NCBI GenBank assembly: GCA_003222395.1
Contig: QHWB01000033.1
Span: 160,394 to 224,393, forward strand
DNA: 64,000 bases
Direction of reading: 5' to 3'
Source of the DNA: Acidobacteriota bacterium
GTDB lineage: Bacteria; Acidobacteriota; Vicinamibacteria; Vicinamibacterales; CAVVIG01
Positions 43,232 to 49,796 of the stretch are shown here, piece by piece. The first letter of the stretch is position 1, and each line of letters opens with the position of its first letter. The notes under the pieces were generated by a model, which saw only the letters and a list, made by a program, of their open reading frames with translations, was not told the DNA's origin and ran no database searches. Both the position numbers and the translations under genes were made by a program.

Positions 43232-43287
43232 AGCTGTCAGCTGTCAGCTGTCAGCTGTCAGCTGATAGCTGATAGCTGATAGCTGAT
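43232..43287. repeat. Heptamer array (AGCTGTC)4 (AGCTGAT)4
   Basis: Eight exact 7-base units in two blocks of four. In plus-strand RNA the first block pairs with the second over 28 bases with one G-U wobble per unit. On the opposite strand these positions would be C-A mismatches. The array lies between DUF1328 and the amidase promoter. Confidence 0.95.
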
Positions 43288-43299
43288 AGATCCGCAATG

Positions 43300-43310
43300 T
43301 AGAATGGAGG
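43300..43310 (+). promoter_or_regulatory. -10 hexamer overlapping an upstream ATG of the amidase gene
   Basis: TAGAAT (43300-43305) overlaps the in-frame ATG at 43304 and is followed by GGAGG (43306-43310). If TAGAAT is the -10, that ATG is not transcribed and TTG 43325 becomes the start. Confidence 0.5.
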
Positions 43311-43324
43311 CCCGAGATCCTCCA

Positions 43325-44851
43325 TTGAAGGCCCGTTCGCTTCCACTTTTCTCCGCCGTCATTTCCGTCATCGTGCTTCTCGGGCTCGGCGCCGCACTGT
43401 CGAGTCAGCCCGCGCCGCCGCCGTCGCTGACGATGCTCACAAAAGACGGCCGCCGCTCGATGACGATCGCCTTGGTGGGCGATCAGGAATTCGTGGCGCT
43501 CGACGATCTCGCGTCGACCTTCGGTCTCGCGGTCCAGGAGTCGCTCGGCGCCATCACGGTGTCGTACAAAGGACGGACCATCGTCCTCACGCCGGACCAA
43601 TCGCTCGCCTCCGTGTCGGGCCGGTTGATCTCGCTGCCGGCGCCGCTGTCGCGCAACGGACGGCGGTGGCTCGTGCCGGTAGAATTCATCAGCCGCGCCC
43701 TCGGACCCATCTACGACGCCCGGCTCGAGCTGCGCAAGCCGTCGCACCTGCTCCTCATCGGCGACGTGCGCGTGCCGCGCATCATGGTTCGCTACGACGC
43801 GCTCAGCGCCTCGTCGGCGCGTCTGACAGTCGACGCGACGCCGGCCGCCAACAGCACCGTCACGCAGGACAATCAGCGGCTGACGATCAAATTCGACGTC
43901 GACGCCCTCGACCTTCCGAATCCCCCGCTCGCGCCACAAGGCGCCCAGAGTCTGGTGCAGGACGTCCGCGCGCTCGATCAGACCTCGCTCTCGGTCGATC
44001 TGGGTCCGCGCTTTGCCGGTTTCAGGAGCGCCACGCAGCCGGTCGATACGACGATGCGGTTGACGATCGACGTTTTGTCCGCACAGCCGACCGAGACGAC
44101 GCCGTCGACGCCCGCGGCACCGCAGCCCCCGTCGCCTCCGGAGCTGCCGCCGGCGTTCGGCATGCCGGTCTCGCCGATCCGCACGATCGCGATCGATGCC
44201 GGCCACGGCGGCGACGATGAAGGGGCACGGGGCGCACAGGGCACGAAGGAAAAGGATCTGACGCTCGCCGTCGCGCGCCGCGCGAAAGGGATCATCGAGG
44301 CACGGCTCGGCATCCGCGTCCTGCTCACGCGAGACGATGACCGCAACGTCCCGCTCGACGAGCGCACGGCGATCGCGAACAACAACAAGGCGGATCTGTT
44401 CCTGAGCCTGCACGTCAACGCGTCGCTGCGGAAGTCGGCGACCGGCGCGTCGATTTTCTATGCGGCGTTCGACAGGGGCTCTCCGCCGGCCGAGGCGCCG
44501 GGCGGCGTGGAACGTCTGCCGACGTTCGGCGGCGGGCTGCGCGACATCGAGCTGGTTCCGTGGGATCTCGCGCAGACGCGCCACGTCGATCAATCGACGG
44601 CCTTCGCCAACGTCCTGCGCGAGCAGCTCGGCAACCGGGTGCCGCTCGCGCCGCGCGCCGTCGACAGCGCGGCGCTGCGCGTGCTCGAATCGGCGAACAT
44701 GCCGGCCGTCCTGATCGAGCTCGGCTACCTCACCAACGGCGATCAGGAAAAGCTGCTCGCCGGCGACGGTTTCCAGACGAACTTCGTGCAGGCGCTGTAC
44801 GACGCCGTGGTGCGCTTCCGCGACGCGCTCGCCGCCGGGGGCACGCAGTGA
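43325..44851 (+). CDS. N-acetylmuramoyl-L-alanine amidase (AmiC type) with N-terminal AMIN-like domains
   Basis: 508 residues from TTG 43325, which begins a signal peptide ([21 protein letters not shown]). Residues 35-140 resemble the copper amine oxidase N-like domain ([22 protein letters not shown] ... [13 protein letters not shown]). An AMIN-like beta domain follows to about 255, then a Pro-rich linker. The Amidase_3 domain has zinc ligands in DAGHGG, the Glu of [20 protein letters not shown], and catalytic Glu in [10 protein letters not shown]. It cleaves peptide stems from glycan strands during cell separation. It shares one base with gerM downstream. An ATG at 43304 would add 7 residues. 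Confidence 0.85.
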   Translation: MKARSLPLFSAVISVIVLLGLGAALSSQPAPPPSLTMLTKDGRRSMTIALVGDQEFVALDDLASTFGLAVQESLGAITVSYKGRTIVLTPDQSLASVSGRLISLPAPLSRNGRRWLVPVEFISRALGPIYDARLELRKPSHLLLIGDVRVPRIMVRYDALSASSARLTVDATPAANSTVTQDNQRLTIKFDVDALDLPNPPLAPQGAQSLVQDVRALDQTSLSVDLGPRFAGFRSATQPVDTTMRLTIDVLSAQPTETTPSTPAAPQPPSPPELPPAFGMPVSPIRTIAIDAGHGGDDEGARGAQGTKEKDLTLAVARRAKGIIEARLGIRVLLTRDDDRNVPLDERTAIANNNKADLFLSLHVNASLRKSATGASIFYAAFDRGSPPAEAPGGVERLPTFGGGLRDIELVPWDLAQTRHVDQSTAFANVLREQLGNRVPLAPRAVDSAALRVLESANMPAVLIELGYLTNGDQEKLLAGDGFQTNFVQALYDAVVRFRDALAAGGTQ

Positions 44852-45426
44852 TGGGACGCCGCTGGCTGGTCGTCGGCGCCATCGCGCTCGTCGCGGGGGT
44901 CCTGGTGTGGCTGATGTTCATCGCGCTGCCGCGTCGCTACGGCGCGACCGCGGCGAAGGCGGTGTCCGCGGCGCCCGCGAATGCGCCCGCACCTCCCGCC
45001 GGCCGCAAGATCAAGGCGCGGCTGTTCTACGTTGCCGAAGACGGCACGCGCCTGACCGGCGTCGAGCGAGAGATCGCGTACGGAGAAGGCACCGTCGCGC
45101 AGGCGAACGAGATCGTGGCGGCGCAAATCGCGCCGGTCGCCGAGCCGTTCGTCTCGGCGGTCCCGCCAGGCACGACGCTGCGGGCGCTCTTCATCAGCGA
45201 CCGCGGCGACGCGTACGTCGACTTCAGCCGCGACATGATCGCGGCGCATCCCGGCGGCTCGACGACGGAGCTGCTGACCGTCTACACGATCGTCAACGCG
45301 CTGACCGAGAATCTGCCGGCGGTGCACGCGGTCCAGCTGCTCGTCGACGGCAAAGAGGTCGATACGATTGCCGGCCACGTCGATCTGCGCCGGCCACTGG
45401 AGAAGAATCTGACGTGGATTCAATGA
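44851..45426 (+). CDS. GerMN-domain lipoprotein-like protein
   Basis: 191 residues. One N-terminal membrane anchor ([22 protein letters not shown]). The GerMN domain begins near 50 ([23 protein letters not shown]) and continues [19 protein letters not shown] ... [28 protein letters not shown]. Known relatives are GerM and sporulation or cell-wall proteins; in non-sporulating bacteria the domain is found beside amidases and rph, as here. Start and stop overlap both neighbours, so it is tightly co-translated. A cell-wall role with the amidase is likely. Confidence 0.85.
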   Translation: MGRRWLVVGAIALVAGVLVWLMFIALPRRYGATAAKAVSAAPANAPAPPAGRKIKARLFYVAEDGTRLTGVEREIAYGEGTVAQANEIVAAQIAPVAEPFVSAVPPGTTLRALFISDRGDAYVDFSRDMIAAHPGGSTTELLTVYTIVNALTENLPAVHAVQLLVDGKEVDTIAGHVDLRRPLEKNLTWIQ

Positions 45427-46160
45427 CTATGCGATCCGACGAGAGAGCGCACGACCAGCTGCGCGAGACGACGCTGACGCCGCACTATCTGATGCACGCC
45501 GAGGGATCGGTGTTGATTCAGGCCGGCAACACGAAAGTCATCTGCGCGGCGAGCGTCGAAGATCGCGTGCCCCAGTTCCTGCGGAACACCGGAAAGGGGT
45601 GGGTGACGGCCGAGTACGGGATGCTGCCGCGCGCGACGAGCACGCGCACGCAGCGCGAGGCGTCGGCCGGAAAGGTCGGCGGCCGCACGCAGGAAATCCA
45701 GCGGCTCATCGGCCGATCGCTGCGATCGGTGACGAACCTGCCGGCGCTCGGCGAGCGGACGATCTGGATCGACTGCGACGTCATCCAGGCGGACGGCGGC
45801 ACGCGCACCGCGTCGATCACCGGCGCGTTCGTCGCGCTGGCGCTGGCGCTCGAGAAGATGCGCGGCCGCGGCGTCATCAACGGCATCCCGCTCTCGGACT
45901 ATGTCGCCGCCATCAGCGTCGGCATCGTCGACAACGAACCGCTGCTCGATCTCGCGTACGAGGACGACAGCCGCGCCGAAGTGGACATGAACATCGTAAA
46001 GACCGGCAACGGCCGCTTCATCGAGGTGCAGGGCACGGCCGAGGCGCTGCCGTTCGGCCGTGAAGCGCTGCTGACGCTGCTGGATCTCGCCGACGCAGGA
46101 ATCAAAGAGCTGGTGCAGAAGCAGAAGGCGATCGTCGGCCACTTGATAGCGAGCCGTTGA
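45423..46160 (+). CDS. rph: Ribonuclease PH
   Basis: 245 residues. A full-length phosphorolytic exoribonuclease: [64 protein letters not shown], the RNA-binding stretch [50 protein letters not shown] and [12 protein letters not shown]. It trims tRNA 3' ends. ATG 45423 overlaps the gerM stop by 4 bases. Confidence 0.95.
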   Translation: MTMRSDERAHDQLRETTLTPHYLMHAEGSVLIQAGNTKVICAASVEDRVPQFLRNTGKGWVTAEYGMLPRATSTRTQREASAGKVGGRTQEIQRLIGRSLRSVTNLPALGERTIWIDCDVIQADGGTRTASITGAFVALALALEKMRGRGVINGIPLSDYVAAISVGIVDNEPLLDLAYEDDSRAEVDMNIVKTGNGRFIEVQGTAEALPFGREALLTLLDLADAGIKELVQKQKAIVGHLIASR

Positions 46161-46702
46161 GTGAGACAACGTTGACGCTGACGCGCGCGATGCTGCCCAC
46201 GCCGCTGGGACCGATGCTCGCTCTCGCGAGCGACACAGGGCTCTGCGCACTCGAATTCACCGGCCCCAAGCAACGCCTCACCAGACTCGAACGCCGGCTG
46301 CGCCTCCACTTCCCTCCTCACGACATCGTCGATGGCGAAACGCCGGTCATCGCGCGCACGCGCGAGTGGCTGGCCGCGTACTTCGAGGGGACGACGGCTG
46401 AAGTCGGAGACCTCCCGATCGAGATGCACGGTGCTCAATTCGAGAAACGCGTGTGGCGGGCGCTCCTGCGGATTCCGCCCGGCGAGACGCGCAGCTATGG
46501 ATCGATCGCGAAGGAGCTGCGCTCCCCAGGCGCCTCGCGAGCCGTGGGGTTGGCGAATGGCGCAAACCCGATCGCGATTGTCGTTCCGTGTCATCGCGTG
46601 ATCGGATCGTCAGGCTCCCTGATCGGGTACGGGGGCGGCCTCGACAAGAAGTCGTGGCTGCTCGATCACGAACGGCGGTGGCGGGGAGACGCGCTCTTTT
46701 GA
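46157..46702 (+). CDS. ogt: Methylated-DNA--protein-cysteine methyltransferase (Ogt type)
   Basis: 181 residues from TTG 46157, which overlaps the rph stop; ATG 46190 is an alternative that removes 11 residues. Active site [21 protein letters not shown] with the acceptor Cys; helix-turn-helix and arginine finger region [37 protein letters not shown]. It repairs O6-alkylguanine by suicide transfer. The position between rph and rdgB, which are commonly neighbours, looks like an insertion into that conserved order. Confidence 0.9.
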   Translation: MSETTLTLTRAMLPTPLGPMLALASDTGLCALEFTGPKQRLTRLERRLRLHFPPHDIVDGETPVIARTREWLAAYFEGTTAEVGDLPIEMHGAQFEKRVWRALLRIPPGETRSYGSIAKELRSPGASRAVGLANGANPIAIVVPCHRVIGSSGSLIGYGGGLDKKSWLLDHERRWRGDALF

Positions 46703-46712
46703 AGCGCGCAGC

Positions 46713-47366
46713 CTATCGAACGTCCCGCGCGTGGGAAGCAGGCTGTTCGCTCGCGGACACTTCGAGAAAACGCCGCAATATCCGGAACGCCTGGCCGCGA
46801 TGGCTGACGGCGGCCTTCTGATCCGGCGTCGCTTCGGCGAGCGTGCAGCCGTACGGCGGATAAAAGAAGATCGGGTCGTACCCGAAACCGCCGCGGCCGC
46901 GCGGCGCGGCCGCGATGCGTCCCTCGACGGACGCCCGCGTCTCGAAGAGGATGCGACGCGCGTCTGAAAGGTCCGCGCCGCACTGACCCGATGCGAGCGC
47001 GAGCGCACAGACGAATCGGGCGGTCGAGTCGACACAGCCGTTGTGACGAAGCGCGCTGTAGATCAGCGCGAACTTTTCCTCGTACGGCGTCTCGACACCG
47101 CCGTAGCGCGCCGATTCCACGCCGGGTGCGCCGCCAAGCGCGTCAATCTCCAGACCAGAGTCTTCGGCGACGGTCAGCTCGCCGGTCGCCGCCGCGTAGT
47201 GCAACGCCTTGGCCCGCGCATTTTCCTCGAATGTCCGTCCGGTCTCTTCGGGAGCGTCAATCGCGGGCACGGCATCGAGCGAGACGATGTCGTGCGGAAT
47301 TCCGGCGAGGATGGCGCGAATCTCCCGCACCTTGTGCGGATTCGTTGTCGCAACTAATAAACGCGT
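46713..47366 (-). CDS. rdgB: Non-canonical purine NTP pyrophosphatase (RdgB/HAM1)
   Basis: 217 residues if translation begins at 47366. It hydrolyses dITP/XTP to monophosphates. Motifs are the N-terminal LLVATTNPHKVREI (substrate loop TTNxxK), TFEENARAKALHYA, VAEDSGLEIDALGGAPGVESARYG and GRGGFGYDPIFF, and SHRGQAF near the end. The usual beta-strand and TTNPHK loop lie upstream of the first GTG (47330), so that GTG gives a protein lacking an essential loop. In the longer frame there is no ATG, GTG, TTG or CTG between the in-frame TAG (47378-47376) and the loop: the codon where M is expected is ACG (47366). TAGACT ends 6 bases before it, matching the leaderless pattern. Convergent with ogt. Confidence 0.85.
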   Translation of the reverse strand, partial: TRLLVATTNPHKVREIRAILAGIPHDIVSLDAVPAIDAPEETGRTFEENARAKALHYAAATGELTVAEDSGLEIDALGGAPGVESARYGGVETPYEEKFALIYSALRHNGCVDSTARFVCALALASGQCGADLSDARRILFETRASVEGRIAAAPRGRGGFGYDPIFFYPPYGCTLAEATPDQKAAVSHRGQAFRILRRFLEVSASEQPASHARDVR

Positions 47367-47372
47367 GCTGCC

Positions 47373-47378
47373 AGTCTA
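47373..47378 (-). promoter_or_regulatory. -10-like hexamer before rdgB
   Basis: TAGACT on the minus strand, 6 bases before the ACG where the protein should begin. There is no Shine-Dalgarno sequence in between. Confidence 0.4.
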
Positions 47379-47405
47379 GCGCGACAGGGCCGACTTACGG
47401 CGGAG

Positions 47406-47440
47406 ACTGACGACTGAAGACTGACGACTTGTGACTTGAG
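47406..47440. repeat. ACTGACGACTGA word repeat
   Basis: ACTGACGACTGAAG followed by ACTGACGACTTGTGACTTGAG, a degenerate tandem of eight-base-like words. The vocabulary resembles the hairpin arms at 13112-13143. Confidence 0.6.
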
Positions 47441-47450
47441 ATTGGCCGCG

Positions 47451-47569
47451 GGCGGCGACCCGAAGGTCAGCCGCCCGGGGTAAGGTGGCAGGAGATTCGG
47501 CCGGCTGGCTGACGGCTCAAAGGAAAGACTTTCGTCCAGCCGGACGGCGGGCATTCCTCCGAAGAGGAA
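47451..47569 (-). ncRNA. Candidate structured RNA or 3' UTR with two UUCG tetraloop hairpins
   Basis: Read on the minus strand, three hairpins follow the small gene at 47575-47838. The first is TTCCTC-TTCG-GAGGAA (47569-47554). The second is an 8-bp stem CCGGCTGG/CCAGCCGG (47543-47501) enclosing a purine-rich loop. The third is GGCGGCTGACC-TTCG-GGTCGCCGCC (47475-47451). Both small loops are C(UUCG)G only on this strand, which indicates transcription direction. GTCAGCC in the middle loop can also pair with GGCTGAC in the third stem. It matches no riboswitch consensus I could recognise. Confidence 0.45.
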
Positions 47570-47574
47570 AGTTG

Positions 47575-47838
47575 TCAGGCGGCCGCGATAGTCGCTCGCG
47601 GCCGCTGCGAGGCTTTTACGGGCATCGCGCGTTCGACGCGCATGAACGCGCCGTCGCGTGTCCTGAACAGAAAATTCGCATCGACCAGGGCGCCAAGAAG
47701 TGCATCACATGAAGCCGCATCCAGTCCCCACAGACGGCGCGCCTGTGCTTCGGTCAACCGCAAGCCGGGCATTTCCAAGAATTCGCCCTGGACTCGCCGG
47801 AGCACATCGTCGGTCGCGCGGATTGGCTCTGGCGGCAT
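47575..47838 (-). CDS. Small winged-helix-like hypothetical protein
   Basis: 87 residues. The sequence RRVQGEFLEMPGLRLTEAQARRLWGLDAASCDALLGALVDANFLFRTRDGAFMRVE resembles a widespread short family with a winged-helix-like pattern (helix, helix-turn-helix with RLWGLD, then a beta wing). The function is not known; a DNA-binding or regulatory role is inferred from the pattern. GGAGGAT lies 3-9 bases before the ATG. Its transcript would continue into the structured region at 47451-47569. Confidence 0.65.
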   Translation of the reverse strand: MPPEPIRATDDVLRRVQGEFLEMPGLRLTEAQARRLWGLDAASCDALLGALVDANFLFRTRDGAFMRVERAMPVKASQRPRATIAAA

Positions 47839-48104
47839 AGAATCCTCCGTGTTCGGTCGAGTGCCAGGGGATTACAAGGGTCTTTCGAGCAACCGATGTG
47901 CCACTGGAAAGGGCGAGCTGACGAGGCGGGTCGAGGGGTGGGACCTGCAGAATCAGGCCAGAATCGCCACGTCCGATCGATTTGGGCGGATGCGCGCGGC
48001 GGCTCGGCGCGTCGATGGACGTTCACTCGGTGACGGGACGTGTAGGGAAACCCATCATTAGTTCATCCGTAACCTGTCCCCGAATTTGCATCGCAGGGGC
48101 CAAT

Positions 48105-48503
48105 ATGACTACGCACTCGAGCGGACTGAACCTGACTACACATCGCGCGCCGGCAAGCGTCTGGGATCGTCGCGGCTGGGATGGCACGCGCCGCGAGCTC
48201 GCGTTGACGCGTTGGCTCGTCGGACTCGGCGGCGCCGCGCTCGCGCTGCAGGGGATGCGACAGAAAAGTGTGAGCGGATCGTTGCTCGCCGGCGTCGGCG
48301 GAAGCCTCGCATGGTGGGCGATGACCGGCGAAGGCGATCTGTCCGACGCACGGCGCTGGTACGCCGCCGTACTCGAACGCGCCGGATGGCGCCGCCAGGA
48401 TCTGGTCCACGACGCGTCGGCCGATTCGTTCCCGGCGAGCGACGCGCCGTCGTTCACGCCGACGGTCGGAACCGGCGTTCGCCACGGCGCACGGGCGCGC
48501 TGA
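48105..48503 (+). CDS. Small DUF2892-like membrane protein
   Basis: 132 residues from ATG 48105. Two membrane segments (ALTRWLVGLGGAALALQGM and SGSLLAGVGGSLAWWAMTG) as in YgaP-type DUF2892 proteins. A C-terminal cytoplasmic tail has the motif ADSFPASDAPSFTP, which recurs at the ends of unrelated small bacterial proteins. Its role is unknown. The stop shares one base with the YihY gene, so the two are coupled. Confidence 0.65.
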   Translation: MTTHSSGLNLTTHRAPASVWDRRGWDGTRRELALTRWLVGLGGAALALQGMRQKSVSGSLLAGVGGSLAWWAMTGEGDLSDARRWYAAVLERAGWRRQDLVHDASADSFPASDAPSFTPTVGTGVRHGARAR

Positions 48504-49618
48504 TGCTGCGCGCGTTCCGCGTCCCGCTCACGTGGAAACAGCTCGCGGTGCGAACCTGGAACGAGCTGCTGGCGGACAACTGTCTGAACCTCGCCGCGCA
48601 GCTCGCCTACTATTTTTTCCTCGCCCTGTTCCCCGCGCTGCTGTTCCTCGTCGCGCTGGTCAGCTTCATTCCGATCGCGGGATTGCTGGACGCGATCAAC
48701 TCGACGCTGGCGCGCGTGGCGCCGTACGACGTCCTGCAGCTCGTGATGGATCAGACGCTGAAGATCGCGCACGAGAAGAACGGCGGGCTGTTGACGTTGG
48801 GCATGCTCGGCACGATCTGGAGCACCTCGTCGGGAGTGAACGCGATCATCGCCGCGCTGAACGAGGCGTACGACATTCAGGAAAGCCGTCCGTGGTGGAA
48901 GGTGAAAGCCGTCGCGCTCGGACTGACGGTGGCGCTCGCCATCTTCATCGTCGTGTCGTTCGCGCTCGTCATCGCCGGACCCACGCTCGCGGAGAAAATC
49001 GCTTCGAAGATGTTTCTCGGCGCCGCATTCGAATGGACGTGGAAGATTCTTCAATGGCCTGTCGTCTTCGCCCTGGTCAGTCTCGGCATGGCGATGATCT
49101 ACTACTACGCGCCCGACGCGGAGCAGCGGTGGATGTGGATTACGCCGGGGTCGGTGGTCGCCACGGTGCTCTGGGTGCTGATCTCGCTCGGATTCAAGTT
49201 CTACGTGACCAACTTCACTTCGTACAACGCGACGTACGGCGTGATCGGCGGCGTCATCGTGCTGATGTTGTGGTTCTACGTCTCGAGCTTCGCGGTCTTG
49301 ATTGGCGCCGAGTTGAACGCGGAGATCGAGCACGCCTCGCCGTACGGTAAAGATCCCGGCGAGAAGGAGCCGGGCGAGAAGGAGAAGATCGGCGTCCTGG
49401 CCGAACAGGCGTGGGAGCGGCAGAAGGCCGCCGGCACCCTGAAGCCGGCGATCGCCGCCGCCAACTGCGACGTCGATGCCGATCTGCCGCCCGCGTCGCC
49501 GCCGTCTCCGCCGCGCCCGCGCGCGAGCGACTGGATCCTCAGCGGCCTCGTGCTCGGCGAGGCCGCAGCGCTCGCGTATCTCAAGCTGCGATCGAAGTTC
49601 AAACGCCTTCGCGCGTAA
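48503..49618 (+). CDS. YihY/BrkB family membrane protein
   Basis: 371 residues with six membrane helices. Family motifs: NCLNLAAQLAYYFFLALFPALLFLVALVSFIP, GLLTLGMLGTIWSTSSGVNAIIAALNEAYDIQESRPWWK, SLGMAMIYYYAPDAEQRWMWITPGSVVATVLWVLISLGF, and YGVIGGVIVLMLWFYVSSFAVLIGAELNAEIE. The family (formerly called ribonuclease BN) is a probable inner-membrane transporter of unknown substrate. The C-terminal 80 residues are a charged and Pro-rich extension with two PGEKE repeats. Translationally coupled to the DUF2892-like gene. Confidence 0.88.
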   Translation: MLRAFRVPLTWKQLAVRTWNELLADNCLNLAAQLAYYFFLALFPALLFLVALVSFIPIAGLLDAINSTLARVAPYDVLQLVMDQTLKIAHEKNGGLLTLGMLGTIWSTSSGVNAIIAALNEAYDIQESRPWWKVKAVALGLTVALAIFIVVSFALVIAGPTLAEKIASKMFLGAAFEWTWKILQWPVVFALVSLGMAMIYYYAPDAEQRWMWITPGSVVATVLWVLISLGFKFYVTNFTSYNATYGVIGGVIVLMLWFYVSSFAVLIGAELNAEIEHASPYGKDPGEKEPGEKEKIGVLAEQAWERQKAAGTLKPAIAAANCDVDADLPPASPPSPPRPRASDWILSGLVLGEAAALAYLKLRSKFKRLRA

Positions 49619-49625
49619 ATTGATC

Positions 49626-49718
49626 GGGCCGAGCAAGCTCGGCCCCTGCTCCACCCACGCTGCTTCGGTGCAGAGGCGGAGCTTGCTCGGCCGACCGGCT
49701 TGCTCCGCCCGACCCACC
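49626..49718. repeat. AGCAAGCTCGGCC palindromes after yihY
   Basis: GGGCCGAGC-AA-GCTCGGCCC (49626-49645) is a perfect 9-bp dyad. A second imperfect pair, GGAGCTTGCTCGGCC and GGCTTGCTCCGCCC, follows. They may terminate yihY transcription; no T-run is seen. Confidence 0.6.
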
Positions 49719-49781
49719 TGTCCGAAGTCGGACCACTTATGAAAAAAGTGCGCTGGTGATCCCCCCGACCGCCGCCTTCTG

Positions 49782-49787
49782 TAGAAT
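49782..49787 (+). promoter_or_regulatory. -10-like hexamer of the MoxR/VWA cluster
   Basis: TAGAAT, then 9 bases, then the GTG start of the VWA protein at 49797, without a Shine-Dalgarno sequence. Confidence 0.5.
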
Positions 49788-49796
49788 GAGCGCCTG

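Noticed and set aside
43232..43287. CRISPR-like tandem repeat
   Set aside because: Units are 7 bases with no spacers and no cas genes nearby; it is a simple heptamer array.
47445..47575. RNase P or cobalamin riboswitch
   Set aside because: A GAGGAAAGT and a GGTGGCAGGAG fragment are suggestive, but neither core consensus is present and the UUCG loops point to the opposite strand.
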